Of a stretch of DNA of 13,238 nt, positions 1 through 7,056 are shown in pieces. Numbering within the stretch: the first letter of the stretch is position 1; every line of letters starts with the position of its first letter. The notes below the pieces were generated by a model. It had not been told where the DNA came from. It did no database searches and worked only from the letters and a program-made list of their open reading frames with translations. The DNA comes from Bacillota bacterium (GTDB taxonomy: Bacteria > Bacillota > Clostridia > Lachnospirales > Lachnospiraceae), in NCBI GenBank assembly GCA_023412855.1, contig JAEZRJ010000025.1, forward strand, positions 1 to 13,238. The letters are read 5' to 3'. The position numbers were made by a program, and so were the translations under genes.

Positions 1-406
1 GATAAAAAGTATTGCAAAAATACGTCCACACTCCGGATATCACGAACTGTATGGCTGTCACCTGCAGCATAGGCCCTATCGGAGCCAACCAGTTTCTCAT
101 AAGGGAAATTTGAAAATAAGATATTACGTTTACAGCCAAAAAAGAAAATATCTGCGAGAAAAAGACCTCTGAGGGCTTCAAATATCCGATTTTCAATCCC
201 CCGTAGGTATTGGTAAAAAAGAACAAAAGAACAAAATAAATACCTATAATCAAAATATGTCCGTTAATATAAAACTTCAACTTCAACAATACGAGAGGAT
301 AATAGCCTTCAAACCAAAAATAAGCATAAACAGCCGTTTGCAGGCAAAGACCCAGCAGCGAAAGCTGTAATATGATAATTCTTTTCAAAGATTCTACATG
401 TTTCAC
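1..406 (-). CDS. Polyprenyl-phosphate sugar-1-phosphate transferase, N-terminal part (partial)
   Basis: The gene starts at a GTG (406-404) and stays open to the left window edge, so only about 135 N-terminal residues are visible. They are strongly hydrophobic, with roughly four candidate membrane segments (about residues 9-32, 49-66, 83-101 and 110-130) separated by short charged loops, including the stretch NTYGGLKIGYLKPSEVF. This layout matches the N-terminal membrane region of WcaJ/EpsL-type exopolysaccharide polyprenyl glycosylphosphotransferases, which load the first sugar phosphate onto undecaprenyl phosphate at the inner membrane. The catalytic C-terminal domain lies outside the window, so the assignment rests on topology, resemblance and context. 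GTG is chosen because a GAGGTG ribosome binding site lies about 5 bases upstream and no in-frame ATG offers an alternative near it. It follows the upstream glycosyltransferase by 22 bases, consistent with one operon. Confidence 0.68.
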   Translation of the reverse strand, partial: MKHVESLKRIIILQLSLLGLCLQTAVYAYFWFEGYYPLVLLKLKFYINGHILIIGIYFVLLFFFTNTYGGLKIGYLKPSEVFFSQIFSFLAVNVISYFQISLMRNWLAPIGPMLQVTAIQFVISGVWTYFCNTFY

Positions 407-428
407 AAATGCACCTCGTCCCTTATGT

Positions 429-1181
429 TTATATCCGCCTCAATACCGCTCCAAATGCCCATAAGACGAAATTATATATGCTATAGGGTAAAGACAGCTT
501 CTCTTCCCTTCTATATAGGTTCCAGATTCTCTTTATCGCCGCAATCTTGTTGGAAGAAAGGGATTTTCCCGGTCTTCTGTAGATTACGAGTACCTCGTTA
601 AGCCCATAAGCAGTATATCCATTTCTCAGGATTTTCCACCAAGTTGCCGTATCCTCGCTCTTCACATCGGGCATTTCTATCAGTGGCTTATCGATTTTTT
701 CCGTATCGAACAACACTGTAGATGTAAAGATAACAGTCCTTGAAAGAGCCTCCTTATAGGTAAGAACTTCCGGCACCGTCACTACCTTCCCGGTTCCTTT
801 CGCCTGCTCATCTCCGAATTCATAGCCGGTAAAAACAAAGGCGGCCTCTTTCTCCTCCATAAATCGTAGCTCTTTTTCCAACTTCGCAGGAAGCCACACA
901 TCGTCGGCGTCCAAAAAGGCGATAAAACGTCCTTTCGCCTGGGAAATTCCCGTATTACGCGCCTTTGCTGCCCCTTCATTTTTCTCCTTCGCAATGAGGC
1001 GGATTCTCTCATCCCTGCGGCAAAAGACCTCCATTTTCTTCCTGCCATCGTCCCCAGAGCAGTCGTCCACCAGCAAAAGCTCCCAATGCCCATAGGTCTG
1101 ACGGCATACCATTTCAATCGTATCTTCTATATACGCTCCGGCATTATATACCGGTACAATAATGCTGACCAACTTGTCCAT
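429..1181 (-). CDS. Family 2 glycosyltransferase (GT-A fold)
   Basis: This 250-residue protein has the full family-2 glycosyltransferase pattern: an N-terminal SIIVPVYN strand (residues 6-13), the nucleotide-binding VDDCS (38-42), KARNTGI (73-79), and the metal-binding DADD (91-94). A candidate catalytic acid lies in SEDTATWWK (176-184). It most resembles the small cytoplasmic EpsE/TuaG-like transferases that add one sugar to a lipid-linked polysaccharide precursor. Donor and acceptor cannot be read from the sequence. A hydrophobic stretch at the extreme C-terminus (about 233-247) may associate with the membrane. The ATG has a GAGGGAAG ribosome binding site. The gene lies 24 bases after the upstream glycosyltransferase and 22 bases before the sugar-phosphate transferase, so the three probably form one transcript from the promoter at 2213-2185. 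Confidence 0.88.
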   Translation of the reverse strand: MDKLVSIIVPVYNAGAYIEDTIEMVCRQTYGHWELLLVDDCSGDDGRKKMEVFCRRDERIRLIAKEKNEGAAKARNTGISQAKGRFIAFLDADDVWLPAKLEKELRFMEEKEAAFVFTGYEFGDEQAKGTGKVVTVPEVLTYKEALSRTVIFTSTVLFDTEKIDKPLIEMPDVKSEDTATWWKILRNGYTAYGLNEVLVIYRRPGKSLSSNKIAAIKRIWNLYRREEKLSLPYSIYNFVLWAFGAVLRRI

Positions 1182-1205
1182 CAGACTTCCCTCTAAAAAT
1201 AATTG

Positions 1206-2135
1206 CTATATTTCTTCCTTCACAAGATAAATCGGCCTTTTTTTCACTTCCATATACGTCTTTGACAAGTACTGTCCGACGATTCCGAGGCAAAAAAGCT
1301 GTACGCCGCTCACCAGGGATATGATACATACCAAGGAGGGCCAGCCTGAGGTAGGATCGCCGAATATCATCTTGCGCACAATGATTACAATGATAAATAA
1401 AAAAGCGAAGCCACAGAACAACACTCCCATAATTGACGCGATAGCAAGAGGAACTGTGGAAAAGGCCGTAACTCCGTCAAGGGAATATAGAAACAGCTTC
1501 CAGAAAGACCACTTCGTCTCGCCCTTTTTGCGCTCGATATTTTCATATTCCAGCCACTTCGTCTCATAGCCTACCCAGCCGAAGATACCTTTCGTAAAGC
1601 GGTTATACTCCGTCATGGAAAGAATGGCGTCCACCACATTCCTTTTCATTAACCGATAATCTCTCGCTCCATCCACGATCTCCGTACGGGAAATGTGGTT
1701 CATTATTTTATAAAACAGTCTGGCGAACCAAGAGCGTATGACAGGCTCGCCCTTTCTTGTCACCCTCCGCGTCGCCACCGAGTCATAACCTTCGTCGATA
1801 TATTGAAACATCTCCGGTAAGAGCGAAGGCGGATCCTGCAAATCCGCATCCATCATCACCGCATAGTCTCCTCTCGCTTTCTTAAGTCCGGCATAAATAG
1901 CCGCTTCCTTCCCAAAATTCCTGGAAAAAGACAAAAGATGCGCCCGCGGGTCTTTGGCGTTCAATTCCTTTACCTTGTCCGCCGTTTTATCCTTAGAGCC
2001 GTCATCAATATAAAGAATCTCTATCTCCAGACCCCTATTCTCCAAAAACTGCTCATTTTTCATCAATTCGTTATAAAAATCAAAAATATTTTCCTCTTCG
2101 TTATAGCAGGGAACAATTACGCTAAGCAACTCCAT
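1206..2135 (-). CDS. Polyprenyl-phosphate glycosyltransferase, GtrB/CsbB/DPM1-like
   Basis: The protein of 309 residues is a membrane-anchored family-2 glycosyltransferase. It has SVIVPCYNEEENI at residues 5-17, IDDGSKDKT at 43-51, the DADLQDPP metal and donor motif at 96-103, and YNRFTKGIFGW at 177-187. Two transmembrane helices follow near the C-terminus (about 228-254 and 264-290). This is the architecture of GtrB, CsbB and ArnC enzymes, which transfer a sugar from a nucleotide donor to undecaprenyl phosphate for use outside the membrane. The open frame extends upstream to 2204. The ATG at 2135 is preferred because an AGAGG ribosome binding site sits 6-7 bases before it, the conserved SVIVPCYN motif then lies right at the N-terminus as in the family, and the predicted transcription start (about 2178) is downstream of the earliest ATG. 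The sugar is unknown. Confidence 0.9.
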   Translation of the reverse strand: MELLSVIVPCYNEEENIFDFYNELMKNEQFLENRGLEIEILYIDDGSKDKTADKVKELNAKDPRAHLLSFSRNFGKEAAIYAGLKKARGDYAVMMDADLQDPPSLLPEMFQYIDEGYDSVATRRVTRKGEPVIRSWFARLFYKIMNHISRTEIVDGARDYRLMKRNVVDAILSMTEYNRFTKGIFGWVGYETKWLEYENIERKKGETKWSFWKLFLYSLDGVTAFSTVPLAIASIMGVLFCGFAFLFIIVIIVRKMIFGDPTSGWPSLVCIISLVSGVQLFCLGIVGQYLSKTYMEVKKRPIYLVKEEI

Positions 2136-2184
2136 TTCATACCTCTTTTTGTCCGCGTTTTTCATGCTGCTTACATACGGTACC

Positions 2185-2213
2185 ATTCTATCATATATTT
2201 CCAAAAATCACAA
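2185..2213 (-). promoter_or_regulatory. Sigma-A-type promoter for the glycosyltransferase operon
   Basis: On the minus strand there is a TTGTGA -35 box (2213-2208), a 17-base spacer and a TAGAAT -10 box (2190-2185). Transcription would start near 2178, about 43 bases before the glycosyltransferase ATG. It lies just past the terminator of the Spo0A-like gene, so the two glycosyltransferases and the sugar-phosphate transferase can be transcribed independently of the fucose genes. Confidence 0.6.
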
Positions 2214-2221
2214 GAAAGTGT

Positions 2222-2247
2222 AAAAGGATGACCGAAGCCATCCTTTT
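2222..2247 (-). terminator. Rho-independent terminator of the Spo0A-like gene (UUCG tetraloop)
   Basis: Downstream of the Spo0A-like stop codon the minus strand forms a GGATGGC / GTCATCC stem closed by a TTCG tetraloop in the stabilising C(UUCG)G context. It is extended by AAAA/TTTT pairing and followed by a T-rich stretch. The plus strand is also followed by T runs, so it may work in both directions. Confidence 0.75.
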
Positions 2248-2257
2248 GCTTTTTGTT

Positions 2258-2656
2258 TTATAGTTCACCATTTTCCATATCCAGATTTATTTTATCTGCA
2301 ATCTGAGCGATATATTCACTGTTGGTAGGCCGTGTCTGGCCGGTCAGTATTGAATAACCGAATAATTCCTCAAAGGTTTCGGGATTTCCCCGCATCCAAG
2401 ATACCTCGATGGCATTACGAATGGCTCGCTCCACCTTCTGGTCCGTCGTCTTGAACTGCTTTGCAATCTCAGGATATAAAAGCTTGGTTACGCTTCCTAC
2501 CACTTCCATATCCTTTTTCGCTATAATGATTGCCGCACGCAGGTAATGGTATCCCTTTAAATGTGCAGGCACTCCCATATCGAGCATTATTTTGGTTACG
2601 TGTTTTATCAATTCTGCATCTCTTAATCCGTCAATATCCACGATAAAATTCCCCAC
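2258..2656 (-). CDS. Stand-alone Spo0A C-terminal DNA-binding domain protein
   Basis: The whole 132-residue protein is equivalent to the C-terminal effector domain of Spo0A (PF08769), the master sporulation regulator. It has GVPAHLKGYHYLRAAI at residues 28-43, GSVTKLLYPEIAKQF at 54-68, the recognition-helix region VERAIRNAIEVSWMRGN at 75-91, FGYS at 99-102 and RPTNSEYIA at 109-117. It lacks the roughly 120-residue receiver domain with the phosphorylated aspartate, so it cannot be switched by the phosphorelay in the usual way. The very high conservation of the recognition helix suggests binding to 0A-box-like DNA, which is inference. The first possible start is GTG at 2656, but no good ribosome binding site precedes it. 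An in-frame GTG at 2641 with GGGGA nine bases upstream is a credible alternative and would remove five residues. The gene has its own promoter and terminator and sits inside a polysaccharide cluster. Confidence 0.88.
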   Translation of the reverse strand: MGNFIVDIDGLRDAELIKHVTKIMLDMGVPAHLKGYHYLRAAIIIAKKDMEVVGSVTKLLYPEIAKQFKTTDQKVERAIRNAIEVSWMRGNPETFEELFGYSILTGQTRPTNSEYIAQIADKINLDMENGEL

Positions 2657-2724
2657 ATAATATATATACGATTTCTTATATTGTTACCGAAGCCCGCTTA
2701 TTCCGGCAATTTCCTGCAAAATTC

Positions 2725-2753
2725 ATCATACCATATGCCGGTTTTTCTGTAAA
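2725..2753 (-). promoter_or_regulatory. Sigma-A-type promoter for the Spo0A-like gene
   Basis: The minus strand carries TTTACA (2753-2748), a 17-base spacer and TATGAT (2730-2725), each one mismatch from consensus. Transcription would begin near 2718, giving a leader of about 60-75 bases. The left edge of the mobile element at 2772 lies 18 bases upstream of the -35 box. Confidence 0.65.
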
Positions 2754-2771
2754 CCTTAAAGCGTCGCGTAG

Positions 2772-2904
2772 GTTACTGTTCACTCCGTTCTCAGTAACGA
2801 ATGATTTCTGCATTTAAATTCGCTTTGCGAAGCAGAAATCATCTCTTGCATCACGTTCTTACGTAGCTTAACAGCAAATGTTAAGCTACTGTGTTAACAG
2901 TAAC
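2772..2904 (+). mobile_element. MITE-like element, copy A (133 bp, 8-bp target duplication)
   Basis: The element begins GTTACTGTTCAC (2772-2783) and ends GTTAACAGTAAC (2893-2904); these ends are inverted repeats matching at 11 of 12 positions. Directly outside lie identical 8-bp direct repeats TCGCGTAG (2764-2771 and 2905-2912), the mark of a transposition event. Inside are three stem-loops. The first is GTTACTG/CAGTAAC (2772-2778 with 2792-2798). The second is an 11-bp stem, ATGATTTCTGC/GCAGAAATCAT (2801-2811 with 2832-2842), enclosing a TTCGC-TTT-GCGAA hairpin. The third is an 11-bp stem, GTAGCTTAACA/TGTTAAGCTAC (2863-2873 with 2879-2889). It has no coding capacity. It lies 28 bases after the manC stop and 18 bases upstream of the promoter of the Spo0A-like gene. 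The transposase that moves it is not in the window. Confidence 0.9.
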
Positions 2905-2932
2905 TCGCGTAGCTCACTAAACGCTACTCTGT

Positions 2933-4039
2933 TTATAAATATTCGTTCTTGCCCTGTTCTTCCAAAATCTCCACGATCTTCTTCACATCCTGCGCTTTGT
3001 TCTTGTCACAGACCAACACTGCATCCTCTGTCTCCACAATGATAACATTGTCCAGTCCGATAGTAGCGATCAGCTTATTCCTGCCATAGGCAATGCAATT
3101 TTGGGAACCGATATGAATCTGCTCCCCGTAGACTACATTGTTATTTTCGTCCGCATCATACAGTGTATCCAGAGCGTCCCAGCTTCCAACATCGCTCCAG
3201 CCGAAGTCGCCTTCCAGCATAATTACATTATCCGCTCTCTCCATAATTCCGTAATCAACAGAAATCTTCGGAATAGTCGGGTATACCCTGTCAATAGTTT
3301 CCTTCTCCTTATCCGTGCCGATAGCTTCTTCAATTTCTAAAAGACACTCGTATACGTCGGGCAGAAGTTCTTCGAAATATTTTAGTATAACGGAGGTTTT
3401 CCATACGAACATTCCGCTGTTCCAAAGATAACAGCCTTGCTCCAGGTAGGACTTTGCCGTAGAAAGGCTGGGCTTTTCCACGAAATCAGCTACCGGATAC
3501 GCTGTTATGCGCTTGCCGCTCTCTTTGCTTATCGCATGGCCAACTTCCTTCACCTTTTTGTTGTACTTAATATAACCGTAGCCAGTAGCCGGATTCGTAG
3601 GCTTGATTCCTATTGTCACCAGTCTGTCGGTCTTTTCCGCCAGTTCCATTGCATAATCCATAACCTCTGCATATGCGGTGCCGTTTTTAATGTAGTGATC
3701 CGATGCCAGTACACACATCACTCCGTCTCCGTACTTTTTACGGATTTCTATCGCAGCATAGCCGATGCACGCCGCAGTATTTCTGGCCGCAGGCTCGGAC
3801 AGAATATGCTTTGCCTCAAGCCTTCCCTCCGTTACCTTCTCCATTAAATCCGCCTGCACCGCGTTCGTAACGATATAGATGTTCTCTCCCCGAACGCTTT
3901 TTTTAATCCTGTCGATGGTTTCATTTACCATCGTATCCTTACCCGTGAGATTCAATAATTGCTTCGGTACTTCCCTGCGGCTTAAAGGCCAGAATCTGGT
4001 TCCGCCTCCGCCCGCCATAATTATGCCGTATCTTTCCAT
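2933..4039 (-). CDS. manC: Mannose-1-phosphate guanylyltransferase (GDP-mannose pyrophosphorylase)
   Basis: This cytoplasmic enzyme makes GDP-mannose from GTP and mannose 1-phosphate, the precursor of GDP-fucose. The 368 residues show the signature loop GGGGTRFWPLSR (10-21) with PKQ (25-27), then SDHYI (113-117), ATGYGYI (151-157), FVEKP (186-190), WNSGMF (206-211), SVDYGIMER (260-268) and FGWSDVGSW (279-287). It is the single-domain form: the C-terminal cupin phosphomannose isomerase of the roughly 470-residue bifunctional ManC/XanB enzymes is absent, so isomerase activity must come from elsewhere. The ATG has a GGAAGGAAA ribosome binding site. It begins 21 bases after fcl, clearly in the same operon. 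No U-run terminator follows; the transcript would run into the mobile element and perhaps the Spo0A-like gene. Confidence 0.95.
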   Translation of the reverse strand: MERYGIIMAGGGGTRFWPLSRREVPKQLLNLTGKDTMVNETIDRIKKSVRGENIYIVTNAVQADLMEKVTEGRLEAKHILSEPAARNTAACIGYAAIEIRKKYGDGVMCVLASDHYIKNGTAYAEVMDYAMELAEKTDRLVTIGIKPTNPATGYGYIKYNKKVKEVGHAISKESGKRITAYPVADFVEKPSLSTAKSYLEQGCYLWNSGMFVWKTSVILKYFEELLPDVYECLLEIEEAIGTDKEKETIDRVYPTIPKISVDYGIMERADNVIMLEGDFGWSDVGSWDALDTLYDADENNNVVYGEQIHIGSQNCIAYGRNKLIATIGLDNVIIVETEDAVLVCDKNKAQDVKKIVEILEEQGKNEYL

Positions 4040-4060
4040 GTCGTCGTTTCCTTCCGTTAT

Positions 4061-5011
4061 TTATCTTCCAACCATTCTTGCACTGTCTATGTTTTCCTTA
4101 AACCATTGGTACGCCAGCCTTACGCCTTCCTCTAAATCAACCTTATGCTTCCAGCCCATGGCATGGAGCTTATCCACGTTAGTGAGCTTTCTGGGCGTGC
4201 CGTCCGGCATGTCCTTGTTCCATACGATTTCGCCTTCAAATCCTACCGTACGGCAAACAGTCTCTGCCAGCTCCCTGATGCTGACTTCTTTTCCTGTTCC
4301 TATATTCACATGCTGCTCACCGCTGTAGTTTTCCAATAAAAATACACAGGCATCCGCCATATCATCCACATATAAGAACTCCCTCAGCGGACTTCCCGTT
4401 CCCCACAGCTCCACGGAAGAAATGCCATTTGCCTTAGCCTCATGAAACTTACGGATCATGGCGGGCAATACATGGGAATCTTTCAAGTCGTAATTATCGT
4501 GAGGGCCGTACAGATTCGTCGGCATGCAACTGATAAAATCGTCTCCGTACTGAATCTTAAAATACTTGCACATTTCCAGACCCGCTATCTTCGCAATCGC
4601 ATAAGCTTCGTTCGTCTCTTCGAGTGGTCCGGTCAAAAGTGCGTCCTCTGGTATAGGCTGAGGCGCCATTCGGGGATAAATGCAGGTGCTTCCCAAAAAC
4701 AACAGCTTCTTTACCTTATAATCATGACAGCATTTGATGACATTGCACTGCACCTGCATATTCTCATATGCAAATTCCGCAGGCTTCGTGTTGTTAGCGT
4801 TGATTCCCCCTACCTTAGCCGCCGCAAGCACAACCACATCCGGTCTTTCCGCTTCAAAAAAAGCGATGACATCCGCCTGAACCGTCAAATCCAGCTCCCC
4901 CCGCGTTCTTCCTACAATGTTCGTATATCCCTTGGATTGCAGGTTCCTTACGATCGCACTGCCTACCAGCCCCCTATGGCCTGCCACATAAATTTTATCC
5001 GTCTTATTCAT
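4061..5011 (-). CDS. fcl: GDP-L-fucose synthase
   Basis: This enzyme is an NADPH-dependent epimerase-reductase that converts GDP-4-keto-6-deoxy-mannose to GDP-L-fucose in the cytoplasm. The Rossmann motif GHRGLVGS is at residues 11-18. The active-site set matches E. coli WcaG: Ser108 and Cys110 (GSTCIYP), Tyr137 and Lys141 (YAIAK), and His180 (KDSHVLPAMIRKFH), each offset by one from E. coli numbering. The open frame allows an ATG at 5023. The ATG at 5011 is preferred because GGAG lies six bases before it and the protein length (316) and residue numbering then match the family; the upstream ATG has no proper ribosome binding site. It lies between the LIC_10190-like gene and manC with short spacers. 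Its substrate-forming partner Gmd is not in the window. Confidence 0.96.
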   Translation of the reverse strand: MNKTDKIYVAGHRGLVGSAIVRNLQSKGYTNIVGRTRGELDLTVQADVIAFFEAERPDVVVLAAAKVGGINANNTKPAEFAYENMQVQCNVIKCCHDYKVKKLLFLGSTCIYPRMAPQPIPEDALLTGPLEETNEAYAIAKIAGLEMCKYFKIQYGDDFISCMPTNLYGPHDNYDLKDSHVLPAMIRKFHEAKANGISSVELWGTGSPLREFLYVDDMADACVFLLENYSGEQHVNIGTGKEVSIRELAETVCRTVGFEGEIVWNKDMPDGTPRKLTNVDKLHAMGWKHKVDLEEGVRLAYQWFKENIDSARMVGR

Positions 5012-5046
5012 TATCTTCTCCATTTCTTTCTTAATATTAATTATTA

Positions 5047-6744
5047 TTAATCGCTTACCTTTTTATAACGAAAGCCTTCTCTCATATTCGTTCCCCGTAA
5101 TGCCATCTCCGCCTTCGCGGGAGAAGAAGGGAACACCGCATAACCTGTCCGGTCACCCTCCAAAGGATAGAAAAAGGTCAATCCGTCTATTTCATAAGCG
5201 GTCATTTCGAAATTCTCATAGTCTTTCTGACTAATCATATAATTGCCGTCATAAGCCAAGGCAGCTTCTTTGCCAAAGGCGTATACTTTATAACAAGCGG
5301 CAAGCCCCAGAACTATATAAACTGCTCTCCAAATATTTTTTCTCTTTATTGCATACAACATCAGTTCTCCAAAGGTCAGCGCGGAGGCAAGCCATACATA
5401 GACGCAGCCATAGCGGATGAGCGGGGCGGAAAAAAGCCAGAATAAAAAGGACAGATTCACCGTCGCCGCCGCAAGCAGGAAGTCATACATTTCTTTTTTT
5501 CTTTTTATCCATATGACAAGCGCTGCTGCCGCTAAAGCCGGAACCGACAGGACAGCCCCGAAAACAGAGAGCTTATCCACTGCTCCGAGTCCCCTTATCC
5601 ACTCCGGAAACCATGAGCTTATAGACACTCCATATCTTGCCGCATCATAAATTCCACGCCCCCATGCCTGTATTTCTTTGGCATCATAATCCGCAATTCC
5701 TTTCGGTATCTTCCAATCCACGGAGAATACATCCAGCGCAGTAAAAGGATAGACCAGCCAGCCGGATATTATCACATTTCGAATGAAATAAGGTGTGATG
5801 ATAATGGCCCCAAGCCCTATAAAAGAAAAGATTCCCTGAAAGTTTCTGCTTTTTATGAGCATCGCCGCCGGCTTTACCACCAACAGCAAAATGAGAGCCG
5901 CCGAGAGCTTCAGGCTCATGGCATAGACCGCCGCAAGGCTCAAAAGCCCATATGGAATCCATGATTCTACTTTTTTCTCCGATAAATCCAGAAAACGGAT
6001 GACAATATAGAAAACAGTAAGTACCATAAAATAATCTGAGGCCGGAGATATCATTTCATCGAAGATAATGAGCAGGTAATAAATACAAGTTATCCGCGCA
6101 AAATCAGAAAGAACCAGCCGTCTCCGCCGGAACGCCTCTACGATTTCTCCGCATACCTTTGCTAACATAAGTGCAAAAAATCCTGCCATGCAGTGGTAGG
6201 ATTGTATTCCCAAAAAGGAAAAACTAAAAAGAGCCGATAAGCTGAACGCCGAACTGTTATAAGCCAGTCTGCAGTGCAAGTTTCCCAGTCCCTTTACTAT
6301 GCCGTATTCCTCTATCCAGCGAATGCTCTGGGCATGGTAAAGTCCCGTATCATAATGGATAATGCCCCGCGAGGTCCCATAGGCGAACAACAGAAACAAA
6401 AACACCCCCGCCGCCTTTTTCCATGTAACAGTCTGACTAACCTTAAGAAGTTTCTTAAAAAGTTCCTTTCGAAAAATTGCAGATATAACAACACACAAAA
6501 GGAGAAGAAAGAGGTTCGCCGTAAGGCCGACCTTATAAAACAAGCTGAAAAGCTGAGCGTACACCGTAAGCGTCACTAGTCCGGTCATACAATAGTCGGG
6601 TATTTTCAGCGTGTGCCAAAATGCATCCGGTACTTCCATTTCATTTCTGCCCGTACAAAACCGCCCGATACCCTTCAGTACCAAAAAACCCGTCAAATAC
6701 GCCGTCAGAAATACATACAAGAAGATCAGGCAAACCGAAAGCAT
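5047..6744 (-). CDS. Polytopic membrane protein, LIC_10190-like (possible GT-C glycosyltransferase)
   Basis: This is a 565-residue integral membrane protein with about ten or more hydrophobic segments from residue 1 to about 490, then a soluble tail of about 70 residues. After the third or fourth segment it carries HYDTGLYH (130-137) and GLGNLHCRLAYNSS (152-165). I recognise these as characteristic of the LIC_10190 family of surface-polysaccharide-locus membrane proteins. An acidic residue in the first outer loop is typical of GT-C transferases that use polyprenyl-phosphate sugars, so Asp131 might be catalytic; this is inference and no function is proven. It could instead be an unusual polymerase. 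The ATG has a TGAGGT ribosome binding site. It is the first gene of the operon containing fcl and manC, with fcl starting 35 bases after it. Confidence 0.75.
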   Translation of the reverse strand: MLSVCLIFLYVFLTAYLTGFLVLKGIGRFCTGRNEMEVPDAFWHTLKIPDYCMTGLVTLTVYAQLFSLFYKVGLTANLFLLLLCVVISAIFRKELFKKLLKVSQTVTWKKAAGVFLFLLFAYGTSRGIIHYDTGLYHAQSIRWIEEYGIVKGLGNLHCRLAYNSSAFSLSALFSFSFLGIQSYHCMAGFFALMLAKVCGEIVEAFRRRRLVLSDFARITCIYYLLIIFDEMISPASDYFMVLTVFYIVIRFLDLSEKKVESWIPYGLLSLAAVYAMSLKLSAALILLLVVKPAAMLIKSRNFQGIFSFIGLGAIIITPYFIRNVIISGWLVYPFTALDVFSVDWKIPKGIADYDAKEIQAWGRGIYDAARYGVSISSWFPEWIRGLGAVDKLSVFGAVLSVPALAAAALVIWIKRKKEMYDFLLAAATVNLSFLFWLFSAPLIRYGCVYVWLASALTFGELMLYAIKRKNIWRAVYIVLGLAACYKVYAFGKEAALAYDGNYMISQKDYENFEMTAYEIDGLTFFYPLEGDRTGYAVFPSSPAKAEMALRGTNMREGFRYKKVSD

Positions 6745-6786
6745 ATATCATACCTCACATTGTGTTATTTTGCTATTCCATTAGCG

Positions 6787-6815
6787 AGTATACTATTGTA
6801 TAATGCAAGTAGCAA
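6787..6815 (-). promoter_or_regulatory. Promoter of the LIC_10190-like/fcl/manC operon
   Basis: On the minus strand TTGCTA (6815-6810) and TATACT (6792-6787) are 17 bases apart, placing the transcript start near 6780 with a leader of about 36 bases. Copy B of the mobile element and its flanking duplication begin 24 bases upstream of the -35 box. Confidence 0.55.
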
Positions 6816-6847
6816 CCTACAATATTGCGTCAAAATGGTAAAATATT

Positions 6848-6980
6848 GCTACTATTCACACAGCAGCTTAACACTTGCTGTTATGCTTCATAAGAACGTG
6901 ATGCAAGAGATGATTTCTGCTTCGCGCAGCGAATTTAAATGCAGAAATCATATGTTACTGGGAGCGGAGTGAACAGTAAC
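6848..6980 (-). mobile_element. MITE-like element, copy B (133 bp, 8-bp target duplication, inverted)
   Basis: Read on the minus strand this copy is the same length as copy A (133 bp) and differs at 14 positions by hand count, with no gaps. Its ends are GTTACTGTTCAC (6980-6969) and GTGAATAGTAGC (6859-6848), inverted repeats matching at 10 of 12. Identical 8-bp direct repeats AAAATATT flank it (6840-6847 and 6981-6988). The first stem and the 11-bp central ATGATTTCTGC/GCAGAAATCAT stem are perfect; the third stem has two mismatches. It lies between the divergent polysaccharide-operon promoter and the AraC-family gene. It occupies most of the 312-base intergenic region. Confidence 0.9.
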
Positions 6981-7056
6981 AAAATATTGCTGCCTCCATA
7001 TTGACGGTTCCTTTATGCCTTGGGAAACACTATAAACCGAGAAAGGAAAACAACTT

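Noticed and set aside
2136..2204. Longer N-terminus of the GtrB-like glycosyltransferase starting at 2204
   Set aside because: No ribosome binding site at the upstream ATGs, the added residues precede the conserved N-terminal strand, and the predicted transcript starts downstream of 2204.
2772..2904. CRISPR array or tRNA-like structure suggested by the clustered stems
   Set aside because: There are no regularly spaced direct repeats with spacers, and the stems do not form a cloverleaf; the flanking duplications show a transposable element.
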